From: Alphaproteobacteria bacterium
GTDB lineage: Bacteria > Pseudomonadota > Alphaproteobacteria > M2410
NCBI GenBank assembly: GCA_030614785.1
Contig: JAUWTJ010000017.1
Coordinates: 1-57,849, forward strand
Direction: 5' to 3'
Length of the DNA stretch: 57,849 bases
The stretch's first letter is position 1. Every line of letters starts with the position of its first letter. The notes under the pieces are model-generated. The model saw nothing but the letters and a program-made list of their open reading frames with translations, ran no database searches and was not told where the DNA came from. This document shows positions 17,388-26,278 of the stretch, one piece after another. Both the position numbers and the translations under genes were made by a program.

Positions 17388-18338
17388 ATGAGTGACAACG
17401 GACAATCAAAGGGCACCAATCCCGATCAAGCGGCCAATCCCGACCGGGCAAAGAGCCTGGTAGAGCGGCTTGCGGAGCGGCAGAGCGAGAACCCTGGCCA
17501 GGGCGCGCGCGCTGCGTCTGGTGAGGGCAATCAGGATGTGGCGAATGGCTCGACTGGTGGCCTCATGCCACGATCAGAAGCGCGGCCTCTGCGTGCCAGT
17601 GCACGAACCCGGCATATCGCCACGATCGATCTGAAACGGCTGCGATCCCTGGGTTACGTTACGCCGGATGGGGGGCGCTCCCAGATCGTCGAGGAATTCC
17701 GGGCCATCAAGCGCCCCCTGTTGCGCCGGGCCTTCGAGGGCGGCGGTCGGGGGCGGGATCATCTGATTATGGTCACCAGCGCAAATCCTGGTGAAGGCAA
17801 ATCCTTTTGTTCAATTAATCTGGCTATGAGCATTGCTTCGGAGCGCGGTCTCAACGTTCTGCTGGTTGATGGTGACGTGGTAAAATCTGATCTGCCCGAG
17901 CTTTTGGGGTTTCGAGCCGATACGGGGTTTCTTGATCTGCTTGCGGACAGGGACCTTGATTTGTCGGATATTCTTGTGCGGACCAATATTCCCAATCTGT
18001 CGGTTCTTCCTGCCGGCAACAACAACGACCATGCGACGGAACTCATGGCCGGGCCTGCCATGGCAGATCTGATCAGCGACCTGGCGACGCGCTATAGCGA
18101 CCGGGTTATCATTTTCAATGCGCCGCCGGTGCTCGTCAGCAGTGAAGCCAGCGTGCTGGCGTCGTGGGCAGGACAGGTCGTGATGGTTGTTGAGGCGGAC
18201 CAGACCAGTCGGCGCGACGTCGATCATGCTCTTTCTTTGTTGGGAGACGATATTAGTGTAAACTTCGTGCTCAACAAGGTGACAGACCGTCAAGGCAAAG
18301 AGCGATATGGAGCTTATTCCTATTATGGCAAGTCATAG
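17388..18338 (+). CDS. XrtA-associated tyrosine autokinase (CpsD/BY-kinase type)
   Basis: A 316-residue cytoplasmic P-loop kinase that partners the chain-length protein. Walker A is SANPGEGKS (about residues 131-139), Walker A' is VLLVDGDVVKSDLP, and a later VIIFNAPPV is the Walker B position, with Asn where Asp is common. The C-terminus is the Tyr cluster YGAYSYYGKS, the expected autophosphorylation tail. The first 80 residues are low-complexity and Asn/Gln/Arg-rich. The Asn in Walker B is worth noting, although Walker A' keeps its aspartates. Phosphorylation would regulate polymer assembly. The gene starts 39 bp after the chain-length gene and ends 10 bp before the barrel gene. Confidence 0.92.
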   Translation: MSDNGQSKGTNPDQAANPDRAKSLVERLAERQSENPGQGARAASGEGNQDVANGSTGGLMPRSEARPLRASARTRHIATIDLKRLRSLGYVTPDGGRSQIVEEFRAIKRPLLRRAFEGGGRGRDHLIMVTSANPGEGKSFCSINLAMSIASERGLNVLLVDGDVVKSDLPELLGFRADTGFLDLLADRDLDLSDILVRTNIPNLSVLPAGNNNDHATELMAGPAMADLISDLATRYSDRVIIFNAPPVLVSSEASVLASWAGQVVMVVEADQTSRRDVDHALSLLGDDISVNFVLNKVTDRQGKERYGAYSYYGKS

Positions 18339-18348
18339 AAAGAGCGAT

Positions 18349-19971
18349 ATGAGTGCGGTGCCAGATGTACGCCGTGCAGTTTGCAGCGATCCTCGGCCGG
18401 CGCGCCGGTCCTGGCGGGACGCCTTATGTTTGAGCGCCTCTACACTGAGCCTGTTGATAGCCCTGGGTTCAGGTGCGCAGGCGCAAGACCAGCAGGACGC
18501 TGAGCCGGCCCGCGCGGCAGGCTGGCAGTATTCGGCCAACACCAATGCCGCCTTTACCCTGACCGACAATGTGCTCCTGACCCAACTGGATCCGGAATCA
18601 GATTTCATTACCACCCTGACAGCCGGGGTGCAGGTGTTCAATGAAACGCGCGGCGGCTCAATCGATTTAGACTATCAGCTCAATTACGACTTTTATGTCA
18701 ATACCGACGAACTCAACGGCTTTCGGCACAACCTACTGACGCAGAATACCTTCAATCTGGTCGATGATCTGTTTTTCCTTGATGTCAATGCGTCCGTTCG
18801 AGAGCAGGCCGCCAGTCGTAACCTGCGGACCCCGGCAACGACGCGGACCATAAATGGCGATCAGATCATGGTCCTGACCGGCGCGATTGCTCCCTATATC
18901 GACACCACTATCGCAGGCCGGGTGGGCGTTTTTGCGCGGGTTGACTATTCGACCGTCAGTTTCAGAAGGCCCGATGTCAGCGGGTCATCCGGTTCAGGGG
19001 ATGACGACACGATCTGGTCCGGAAACTTTATGGTCAATGAACTCGACCAGGACAAGCGGCTCCATTGGGAATTCTCGGGCCAGGCCTCAGCGGATGATGA
19101 TAATTTTGAGCAACAAGGAGCGAGCGCGGCCCTGCGATTCAACGTGCGGCAGAATTTGAAACTGCTGACCCGGGGCGGCTATGACAAATCATCGGGTCGG
19201 CTTAACGGCTTTGATGTTGATGATGTATTCTGGCGGGTCGGGTTTGAATTTGAACCGGTTCGGGACGCCTTTATCCGGCTTGAAGCAGGCGAGCGCTACG
19301 GCGGCCCGTCCTATGACGCGCTGATCCGCTATGATGTGGCCAAGGCCCTGAAAATAAATGCCAGCTTTGTCCAGAAGCTGCAGACAGATCAGGACCGCAT
19401 TATCGGCATGGTCAACGATTTCATCACGGTTTCCAATTCTCCCTTTGTTGGCATCCGGTATGAGGATCCCAATCCCGAGGCGGCTTTGTCTTCGGGTGTT
19501 GTGATTGATGATGAGTTGATCAGCACCTCGACCCTTGGTGAAACGGCGCAGGTGACCTTGACCGGGGCGCTTGGCCGGGTCGGCTATTCGCTGTCAGGTT
19601 ATTACCGAACCCGTGAGTATGATTTGATCCTTGTGTCCGGAGAGGTGCTTGAAGATGAAACAACGGGCGCTTCCTTTTCCCTGTCCAGGGATTTTGGACG
19701 GCGAACCTCGGCGGGGCTTGGTGTGCAGTATGCTGACGAAGAATCCAATTACACCGACGCAGACTTTGCTTTTCTGGTTACGGACTTTGGCGATGTCGCC
19801 GCCAATCTTACCAACAATATTGACTCAATAACGGGGAACGCTTTTGTCTCCTATATGTTGTCACCGACCGCTCAGGTCTCGCTGAATTATTCGCGCTCTG
19901 AGAGAGAGGACCAGGACGGGGTCAAAGTTGAGGAAAATGCCTTTATGTTGACAATTACGAAGGTTTGGTAG
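18349..19971 (+). CDS. Outer-membrane beta-barrel protein, PEP-CTERM/XrtA system-associated (TIGR03016 type)
   Basis: A 540-residue predicted outer-membrane porin-like protein. An arginine-rich N-terminus and hydrophobic core (LCLSASTLSLLIALGSGAQA) make a signal peptide cut near residue 40 before QDQQDAEP. The rest is alternating beta strands with many Tyr/Phe/Asp turns and ends in an aromatic residue (MLTITKVW), as expected for BAM-inserted barrels. Its position between kinase and ATPase is the conserved position of the TIGR03016 barrel in exosortase A loci, where it is thought to serve as the export channel. The start is the ATG at 18349, four bases after AGAAAGAG and ten bases after the kinase stop; in-frame ATGs at 18307 and 18328 would overlap the kinase. 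Confidence 0.88.
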   Translation: MSAVPDVRRAVCSDPRPARRSWRDALCLSASTLSLLIALGSGAQAQDQQDAEPARAAGWQYSANTNAAFTLTDNVLLTQLDPESDFITTLTAGVQVFNETRGGSIDLDYQLNYDFYVNTDELNGFRHNLLTQNTFNLVDDLFFLDVNASVREQAASRNLRTPATTRTINGDQIMVLTGAIAPYIDTTIAGRVGVFARVDYSTVSFRRPDVSGSSGSGDDDTIWSGNFMVNELDQDKRLHWEFSGQASADDDNFEQQGASAALRFNVRQNLKLLTRGGYDKSSGRLNGFDVDDVFWRVGFEFEPVRDAFIRLEAGERYGGPSYDALIRYDVAKALKINASFVQKLQTDQDRIIGMVNDFITVSNSPFVGIRYEDPNPEAALSSGVVIDDELISTSTLGETAQVTLTGALGRVGYSLSGYYRTREYDLILVSGEVLEDETTGASFSLSRDFGRRTSAGLGVQYADEESNYTDADFAFLVTDFGDVAANLTNNIDSITGNAFVSYMLSPTAQVSLNYSRSEREDQDGVKVEENAFMLTITKVW

Positions 19972-19976
19972 CTGCC

Positions 19977-21200
19977 ATGTATGAAGAGTTTTTCAAGTTG
20001 AATGATCAACCGTTTCGGCTTTCACCGGATCATCGGTTTTTCTTTCAATCAGGCGCCCACAACCGGGCGCTTGCGCATCTGAAATTCGGACTGGATCAGA
20101 AGGAAGGGTTCATTCTGGTGACTGGCGAGGTCGGCGCCGGCAAGACCACGATCGGGGACCATCTTTTGGCGTCTCTCAATCCGCGCCATTTCGTGGCGGC
20201 GAATATTGTAACCAGCAATCTGGATCAGGAGAATATGATCCGGATGATCGCGTCCAGTTTTGGGCTTACCCAGGAGGGCCTTAACCGGACGTCGGTGTTC
20301 AGAAATATCGAGCGGTTTATTGCGGATTCGGCGCGCCAGGGCAGACGCTGCCTGCTGTTTGTTGACGAAGCGCAAAATCTTTCGATTACGGCGCTTGAGG
20401 AATTGCGGATGCTGTCCAACTTGCAAGTGAACGGACAGCCGGCGCTGCAGAGTTTTCTTCTTGGCCAGCCGCAGTTCCGCCAGACGCTTGCCCGCAAGGA
20501 CCTGGCTCAGCTGCGTCAGCGCGTGATCGCGTCTTATCATCTCGGCCCGCTTAATCTGGAGGAGACGGGTGCCTATATCTGCCACCGTCTCGAAGTTGTT
20601 GGCTGGACGAAGGATCCGATCTTTGATGAACAGGCCATTGAGATTATTTTTCAGATCACAGGCGGTATTCCGCGGCGGATCAACACGTTGTGCAATCGCC
20701 TCATGCTGAATGCCTATCTCGAGGAGAGCCATACGATTACGACGGCTGATGTGCGCAAGGTGAGCGCTGAAATTGCCGAAGAACTAGGCCAGGTGGTTGA
20801 CTTTGAAAGTGCACAAAAGGACCTCAACGGGACTGATGGCCTGGCGGGGCCGGACTCTACTTCACCGGATCATTTTGCCGCAGAGGTTCCGGCTGGATCA
20901 TCAGGGTCTTCATCGGCGACATCGCCGACGGCAGCACCGATGGCATCAGATGATTTCGATGCTCCAATCCCGCATGTAGAAGACCAGGTGGTTTTCGACC
21001 TTGAAGCGGTGGATGAGGCGATGCGGGCGAAACAAGGGCCTGAACACGGTATTCCCGACTATGGCGAGGACAGGGGCGATGCCGAGGTTATTGATCTGAC
21101 CATTCATGCAGGCGAAGAGCTCTCTCTTGAAGCGGAGTTGCGATTGAAGAAGCGGGCGCTTCATACGGTTATCGATTTCTTTGGCGGACGGGCGTCCTGA
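19977..21200 (+). CDS. XrtA/PEP-CTERM-associated AAA ATPase (ExeA/GspA-like)
   Basis: A 407-residue ATPase with the opening MYEEFFKLNDQPFRLSPD typical of ExeA-like proteins and TIGR03015. Walker A GEVGAGKTT spans residues 50-58, Walker B is LLFVDEAQNL, and an arginine-rich lid (GGIPRRINTLCNRLML) follows. The last 130 residues are an acidic, Ser/Pro-rich tail ending in a helix (ELSLEAELRLKKRALHTVIDFF), an unusual extension whose job is unknown. Related GspA proteins help secretins assemble; here it probably supports the envelope EPS complex. The start is the ATG at 19977, six bases after the barrel stop. Confidence 0.92.
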   Translation: MYEEFFKLNDQPFRLSPDHRFFFQSGAHNRALAHLKFGLDQKEGFILVTGEVGAGKTTIGDHLLASLNPRHFVAANIVTSNLDQENMIRMIASSFGLTQEGLNRTSVFRNIERFIADSARQGRRCLLFVDEAQNLSITALEELRMLSNLQVNGQPALQSFLLGQPQFRQTLARKDLAQLRQRVIASYHLGPLNLEETGAYICHRLEVVGWTKDPIFDEQAIEIIFQITGGIPRRINTLCNRLMLNAYLEESHTITTADVRKVSAEIAEELGQVVDFESAQKDLNGTDGLAGPDSTSPDHFAAEVPAGSSGSSSATSPTAAPMASDDFDAPIPHVEDQVVFDLEAVDEAMRAKQGPEHGIPDYGEDRGDAEVIDLTIHAGEELSLEAELRLKKRALHTVIDFFGGRAS

Positions 21201-21261
21201 TCGCGCTTGCCGGGTGCGTAAGAGCGAACGTGATGCCGCCTTGATGCAAAAGGCCAATCTC

Positions 21262-22191
21262 ATGAATACAGCCAAGTCTGAAAGGGATTTGTCCTTGTCC
21301 AGAACGACCTCCTGCCGCAATGCCATGAGCGTTGATGTGGAAGATTACTTCCACGCCGAGGCTCTGTTACGCATTCGCGGCGATGCCGGAACAACCGGGG
21401 TGCCGCTGCGGTTTGAAGCGAGCACCAATAAGGTCCTTGATTTGTTTGCGGCACGCGGGGTCAAAGCGACTTTTTTCACTTTGGGATGGGTTGCGGAGCG
21501 CGCCCCTGGCCTTGTGCGGCGCATCGTAGACGAGGGTCATGAGCTTGCGGCGCACGGGTATGCCCATGTGCGCATTTCGGAGCAGTCACCAGAGGCCTTT
21601 CGCGAGGATATTCGCCGGGCAAAGCATGCCCTGGAAGATGCTTCCGGGGCACCGGTGCGAGGCTACCGGGCACCGACGTTTTCGATTGGCGCCGAAACCC
21701 GGTGGGCGTATCCGATCCTGGTCGAGGAAGGCTTTGCCTGGTCGTCCAGCGTTTACCCGGTGCATCATGATCTTTATGGCATGCCCGGGTCTCCGCGCAC
21801 TCCCTACCGGCCACTTAACGGAGCAGATATTCTTGAAATTCCCATGTCGACGGTCAAAGTTGGTGGTCGCATCGTGCAAGGCGGCGGCGGCGGGTATTTT
21901 CGCCTCCTGCCCTATGGTCTGTCATCGTGGTTGATCCGGCGGGTCAACACTGTTGAGGCCCAGCCGTTCATGTTTTACTTTCACCCCTGGGAAGTAGATG
22001 CGGATCAACCAAGGATCTCTGATTTGTCTCTGAAATCGCGTATTCGTCACTATACGAACCTGTCCAGAATGGAGGCCCGACTGGAAAGATTGATGGAAGA
22101 TTTTTCCTGGGGCCGTGTTGATGACGTTTTCAATGTTGCGAGCAGCAAACATACGGGCGACGCTGTGGTGCAAAAGGAAGACGTCCTATGA
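21262..22191 (+). CDS. XrtA-associated polysaccharide deacetylase (DUF3473 type)
   Basis: A 309-residue NodB-fold deacetylase. The first catalytic motif is AMSVDVEDYFHAEA, followed by the metal-binding HELAAHGYAHVRI, then GYRAPTFSIG and a C-terminal MFYFHPWEVDADQPR, which belongs to the DUF3473 extension of the exosortase-A version. It probably removes acetyl groups from an N-acetylated sugar in the repeat unit. The start is the ATG at 21262, eight bases after AAAGG; ATGs at 21244 and 21325 are alternatives. Its stop overlaps the next start in ATGA, so translation is coupled to the FemAB-like gene. Confidence 0.93.
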   Translation: MNTAKSERDLSLSRTTSCRNAMSVDVEDYFHAEALLRIRGDAGTTGVPLRFEASTNKVLDLFAARGVKATFFTLGWVAERAPGLVRRIVDEGHELAAHGYAHVRISEQSPEAFREDIRRAKHALEDASGAPVRGYRAPTFSIGAETRWAYPILVEEGFAWSSSVYPVHHDLYGMPGSPRTPYRPLNGADILEIPMSTVKVGGRIVQGGGGGYFRLLPYGLSSWLIRRVNTVEAQPFMFYFHPWEVDADQPRISDLSLKSRIRHYTNLSRMEARLERLMEDFSWGRVDDVFNVASSKHTGDAVVQKEDVL

Positions 22192-23222
22192 GTATCGAAG
22201 TCAGAGCTTTTGAACCAGCGGACCTTGATCGTTGGGAGAGTTTCGTGGCGCGGCTTCCTGAAGCCAACTTTTTTCACCGTGCCGGGTGGAAGAGCGTGAT
22301 CGAAACATCCTTCCGCCAGAAGTCCCGCTATATGATTGCCGAGCGAGGCGGGGACATCGCCGGGGTATTGCCTCTTGTTGAGATTAAAAGTCGCCTCTTC
22401 GGACATGCGCTTATCTCAACGGCTTTTTCGATCGGTGGCGGCGTGGCGGCTCTCGATGATGAAGCCGCTGAAGCGCTGGATGCGGCGGCGGTGGGGCTCT
22501 TGAAGTCCTCCGGGGCGGACTATCTGGAATACCGAAGGCCGGTGCGGGCGCATGCGGACTGGGTTCGGAAAAACGGCCTGTACGCCAATTTTTCAAAGCC
22601 CATGCTTGAGGATGCGGATGAGGATCTGTTGCAAATCCCGCGTAAACAGCGGGCTGTCGTGCGCAAGGCCCTGAAGAATGAAGCGTTGGCGGTTCGGATA
22701 GATGCCAGCGTCGATGACTTTTACCGGCTTTACTCGCTCAATGTTCGCAATCTGGGAACGCCGGTTTTTTCCAAAAGATTTTTTCAGGAGCTGATGAAAA
22801 CGTTCGGCGCTGATTGTGAAATTTTGACTGTCACCGCTGGCGGGAAACCGGTCAGTTCGGTTATGTCGTTCTACCACCGTGATGCTGTTATGCCCTATTT
22901 CACCGGATCGCGTGTCGAGGCGCGGCGGCTCGGGGCCAATGACTTCATGTACTGGCATGTGATGCGCCGGGCTGTCGACAAAGGCTACACGGTGTTTGAC
23001 TTTGGCCGCTCCAAGGAAGATACCGGGCCGTTCAGTTTCAAGAAGAACTGGGGCTTCACACCGGTGCCGATTGCTCATGAGTTTTGCCTGAAAGAGGGGG
23101 CAGAGATGCCTGACCTCAACCCGCTCAATCCAAAATATGCGGCGATGGTGGCGACCTGGAAGCGGTTACCTCTGCCCGTCGCAAATTTTATCGGGCCTCT
23201 GGTCGTGCGCAATATCGGCTAG
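22188..23222 (+). CDS. FemAB-like protein, XrtA/PEP-CTERM system-associated
   Basis: A 344-residue GNAT/FemAB-fold protein of the exosortase-A-associated group. The N-terminal half ends in a conserved IPRKQRAVVRKALKNE segment. The C-terminal half contains the signature run VMSFYHRDAVMPYFTGS and the end motif TVFDFGRSKEDTGPFSFK. FemAB proteins transfer aminoacyl or acyl groups; the substrate here is unknown but should be the exopolysaccharide or its precursor. The ATG at 22188 overlaps the deacetylase stop. It is the last gene of the plus-strand run and faces a convergent glycosyltransferase gene. Confidence 0.92.
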   Translation: MSIEVRAFEPADLDRWESFVARLPEANFFHRAGWKSVIETSFRQKSRYMIAERGGDIAGVLPLVEIKSRLFGHALISTAFSIGGGVAALDDEAAEALDAAAVGLLKSSGADYLEYRRPVRAHADWVRKNGLYANFSKPMLEDADEDLLQIPRKQRAVVRKALKNEALAVRIDASVDDFYRLYSLNVRNLGTPVFSKRFFQELMKTFGADCEILTVTAGGKPVSSVMSFYHRDAVMPYFTGSRVEARRLGANDFMYWHVMRRAVDKGYTVFDFGRSKEDTGPFSFKKNWGFTPVPIAHEFCLKEGAEMPDLNPLNPKYAAMVATWKRLPLPVANFIGPLVVRNIG

Positions 23223-23242
23223 GCCCTGAGAGCGTTCAGGGC
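23223..23242. terminator. Hairpin between convergent genes, possible terminator
   Basis: GCCCTGA-GAGCGT-TCAGGGC, a perfect 7-bp stem, starts at the base after the FemAB-like stop. It has no T-run on either side, so it may be a weak or Rho-assisted terminator for the convergent transcripts. Confidence 0.4.
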
Positions 23243-23257
23243 ACGGTTCGGCAAAGT

Positions 23258-24466
23258 TCAGGGAAGAAAGTCGTCAAGCAGGGCCATGCGGGCGGACCAG
23301 CTGTAGTGGCGGATCAGGTAGTCGCGTGCGGCGGCACCGATTTGATCTCTACCCGAATTATCAAGACTATCGAGAACGGCTTGCCCGAAGGCTTCTGCGC
23401 CTTCTGCCACAAAGAGATGTTTGCCGGGCACAAGATCAATGCCTGCAAGCCCTTCGGGCGTGGTCAGGACCGGCCGTGCCATGGCGGCGGCCTCGAGGAC
23501 CTTGTTCTGGATGCCTCGTCCGATGGCCATGGGGGCGACGGCGAGGTCCGCATGGGCGAGCCACGGACGCATGTCGTCAACCCGGCCGGTGACCTCGACC
23601 GCCGGGTTGGCCGCAAGGGCCATGACCGCTGGCGTGGGTGTGGCGCCGGCAATAACAAAGCGCACCTGTGGTTTTTCGGTCAGAAGGCCAGGCAGCACGT
23701 TCCGGGTAAACCAGCATACGGCATCTACATTGGGCTTGTAGTCCATGCGTCCGGTGAAAATAATATTGGGGCCTGGGCCATAGGCTGACAGGGCCGCTTT
23801 CGGAACCGTTACCTTTGAGGGATCGAAATAATCCGTGTCGATGCCGTTCGATAGACCAAAGGTTTTTGACGAGGTTTCGGGGGCGAGGCGGCGAAACAGG
23901 TCGGCTTCAGCTTCCGAGACAAAGAACGAGGCATCGGCGTGCACTGCGACTTGCCGGTCAAAGGCAAGGAGTTTTTTGCCCTCTCGCCCATAGACAAATT
24001 TGGCGAGGAAGCCGCGCTCGAGCGCGTATTGACGGAATTTTTCGGAATCCACATCAACAAAATCCATCAGAACGCATCGAGGCTTCTTCTTCAGGTTCAG
24101 AACGTATTGCGCCATGGCCGACGAAAAGACGAAGACGGCATCAATATCGTGAGTGTCCAGGGTCGCGGCGATCCACTTTTCGAGCGCCCTGTCATAAAAG
24201 TAGGGCAGGGAGAGCGGCGCGCCGGTCAAAAATGCCTTGAGAGATTTCAGGCGCGCGACAAAGGGATTGAGCTTTGCAATATGGACGCTCTCGCACATGT
24301 TTTCCATAACAGAAATATGGCGAAAGTCATCCGGGTCATCGATAAATGTGCCAAGATGGATGCGTCTGTGTTCACCCAGATGTAACAGAGCCCGGTAGGA
24401 GCGAATCTTGTCGCCCTTGTCCGGTGGATAGGGAATGCGCTGGCTGAGAAAGAGGATGTCGCCCAT
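23258..24466 (-). CDS. Glycosyltransferase, TIGR03087-like (PEP-CTERM/XrtA-associated GT4)
   Basis: A 402-residue GT-B glycosyltransferase. The N-terminal ILFLSQRIPYPPDKGDKIRSY is the hallmark of the exosortase-A-linked subgroup TIGR03087. The C-terminal domain has the donor-binding IIFTGRMDYKPNVDAV and the GRGIQNKVLEAAAMARPVL region, which holds the conserved Glu of GT4 enzymes. The sugar is unknown. It is divergent from xrtA over 147 bp, so the two probably share a regulatory region. The start ATG at 24466 has a weak upstream site. Confidence 0.92.
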   Translation of the reverse strand: MGDILFLSQRIPYPPDKGDKIRSYRALLHLGEHRRIHLGTFIDDPDDFRHISVMENMCESVHIAKLNPFVARLKSLKAFLTGAPLSLPYFYDRALEKWIAATLDTHDIDAVFVFSSAMAQYVLNLKKKPRCVLMDFVDVDSEKFRQYALERGFLAKFVYGREGKKLLAFDRQVAVHADASFFVSEAEADLFRRLAPETSSKTFGLSNGIDTDYFDPSKVTVPKAALSAYGPGPNIIFTGRMDYKPNVDAVCWFTRNVLPGLLTEKPQVRFVIAGATPTPAVMALAANPAVEVTGRVDDMRPWLAHADLAVAPMAIGRGIQNKVLEAAAMARPVLTTPEGLAGIDLVPGKHLFVAEGAEAFGQAVLDSLDNSGRDQIGAAARDYLIRHYSWSARMALLDDFLP

Positions 24467-24613
24467 AGAATCCCTATACCTGTCGTTTTATCTTAATGCG
24501 AGGGGATAAGGGCAAATCTGCGAGAAAGGAAAGGTATTGATCTTGCATATTCAATCGAGATTGCTTTTGATGCCTCAAATTTTTGCCAGGAGCGGCTGGA
24601 GCTGTGTGACGCC

Positions 24614-26269
24614 ATGACGGAACAAAGAGATTTGAGTGGTTCTCCGGAGACATCGGAAAAGCACGTAAACGCAGGGTTGGAGCCGCACTCTGGCGGGCCC
24701 GGTCGCGGTGCAAGTGGCTTTGCGAGCGGCGCGGCTGTCTCAACTGTGGACGGGATCTACGGCTGGCGGCTGGCGCTTTTGCTGCTGTGTGCCGCTTTGG
24801 CATTAACTCTGGGCCTGTATGGCGCTTCGGCGGCTTCGGCGGTTGATTTGTGGTGGAACCGGTCGTCCTATAATCACGGGTTTTTGATTATCCCGATTTC
24901 TCTCTATCTCGTCTGGGACAAGCATGAAGCGCTGGCGGCCATGACCCCGCGTCCTTCGATGGGCGGGCTGCTGGTTGTCGCGGGCTTTTCCCTGGCGTGG
25001 ACCATCTGCCGGGCTGCCGGAATTAATGAGGGCGAGCATTTTGCTCTTGTCGGAGTTATCCAGGGGGTGGTCCTTGCTGTGCTGGGACGTCAACTGTTTA
25101 TGTCCATGATTCTGCCAATGGCGTACCTGTGGCTGATGGTTCCGACCGGGACGGTGCTCTACCCGATTTTGCAAGGGGCGGCGCACTGGCAGACCGTGGC
25201 GATGTTGCAGCTCTCGGGCATTCCGGTCTTCGGCGAGGGGTTTTTCGTTCAGGTGCCAACCGGTCTCTACGAGGTGGCGGAAGGCTGTTCGGGTCTTAAT
25301 TTCATTCTGGCTGGTCTCGCGCTCGCGCCACTGTTCGGGTACATGATGTACGACGGGATGCGCAAAAGGCTCATTGCGATCGGTGCCATGCTGGTCATTG
25401 CGGTTGTTGCAAATGGTATTCGTATCTACGCGATTATAGCGCTTGCCGAGTTCAGCAATCGGCGTATCGATATTGTTGATGATCACCTGCTCTATGGTTG
25501 GGGCTTTTTTGCCGTGGTCCTGGTGATCGCCGGATATGTCGGCTCCCGCTTTGCCGATCCGGAGCGCCCGGCGCGCACGGAGCCCTACGCGCTGGCAGTC
25601 CATGTTGAACGCAAATCCCTGGTGACCGGCGCCGCTTTTGCCATGATCGTTCTGGCGCTGTTGCCGCTCTATCGCCTTGCAGCGGTGACATCCGGATTTG
25701 AGCCGGAGACAGGCCGCATAGATCTTGCAGGCTTGCAGCTTGAGAGCGTGGCAGAAGCTGGCGATGGCTGGCTGCCTGACTTTCCCCGGGCGACCAAAAC
25801 CCTTCAGTTTCAGGGGTCTCGTCATAATATTACGGCTGATATTTATCTGGCCGGCTATTTCAATCCGCGCGATGCGAGCGAGATGATCACATCAGGCAAT
25901 GATCTTGCCGGTTCTTCTGCGTACCACTCGCTTGGCGGATATTCCCGGCAAATCGCAAGTGCGGATGGTACCGTGATCTGGCGGTTTGTTCAGTTGGGTT
26001 CGCGCTCCGGCGCGCGGCTGGTCGCTCAGGCCCGGCAGGTTGACGGCACTTTTGTGACAAGCGCCCTCAAAGCCAAATTGCTGCAGGCCAAAGCGACATT
26101 ACTCTGGAGCAAGAAAAGCTCCGGCGTCATTCTCATTTCTGTTCCCGTCACAGTGGATTTTGAGAAAGCTGAAGGCGACCTCACCCGGTTTATTGAAGGC
26201 GCTGATCTGACGGGTTTGTTTGCGCCAAGACCAGATCGTTCCACACCGCCCCCGTTCGGCGAAAGGTAG
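24614..26269 (+). CDS. xrtA: Exosortase A fused to an EpsI domain
   Basis: A 551-residue multi-pass membrane cysteine transpeptidase. The three catalytic residues are in place: Cys225 in AEGCSGLNF, Arg270 in NGIRIYA and His291 in DDHLLYGWG. About eight transmembrane helices lie between residues 48 and 350. From about residue 350 the protein continues with an EpsI-type domain facing the periplasm, the fused form common for XrtA. Exosortase A cuts the C-terminal PEP motif of sorted proteins and is thought to hand them to an envelope acceptor. The first 45 residues are a polar cytoplasmic tail. The ATG at 24614 is preceded by GGAG at a long spacing. The amidotransferase gene starts nine bases after the stop. 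Confidence 0.95.
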   Translation: MTEQRDLSGSPETSEKHVNAGLEPHSGGPGRGASGFASGAAVSTVDGIYGWRLALLLLCAALALTLGLYGASAASAVDLWWNRSSYNHGFLIIPISLYLVWDKHEALAAMTPRPSMGGLLVVAGFSLAWTICRAAGINEGEHFALVGVIQGVVLAVLGRQLFMSMILPMAYLWLMVPTGTVLYPILQGAAHWQTVAMLQLSGIPVFGEGFFVQVPTGLYEVAEGCSGLNFILAGLALAPLFGYMMYDGMRKRLIAIGAMLVIAVVANGIRIYAIIALAEFSNRRIDIVDDHLLYGWGFFAVVLVIAGYVGSRFADPERPARTEPYALAVHVERKSLVTGAAFAMIVLALLPLYRLAAVTSGFEPETGRIDLAGLQLESVAEAGDGWLPDFPRATKTLQFQGSRHNITADIYLAGYFNPRDASEMITSGNDLAGSSAYHSLGGYSRQIASADGTVIWRFVQLGSRSGARLVAQARQVDGTFVTSALKAKLLQAKATLLWSKKSSGVILISVPVTVDFEKAEGDLTRFIEGADLTGLFAPRPDRSTPPPFGER

Positions 26270-26278
26270 GTTCTGCTC

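Noticed and set aside
24803-25825. 340-codon open frame antisense to xrtA
   Set aside because: It lies fully opposite the exosortase membrane domain, has a basic, low-information composition and no recognised motif; it is a shadow frame.
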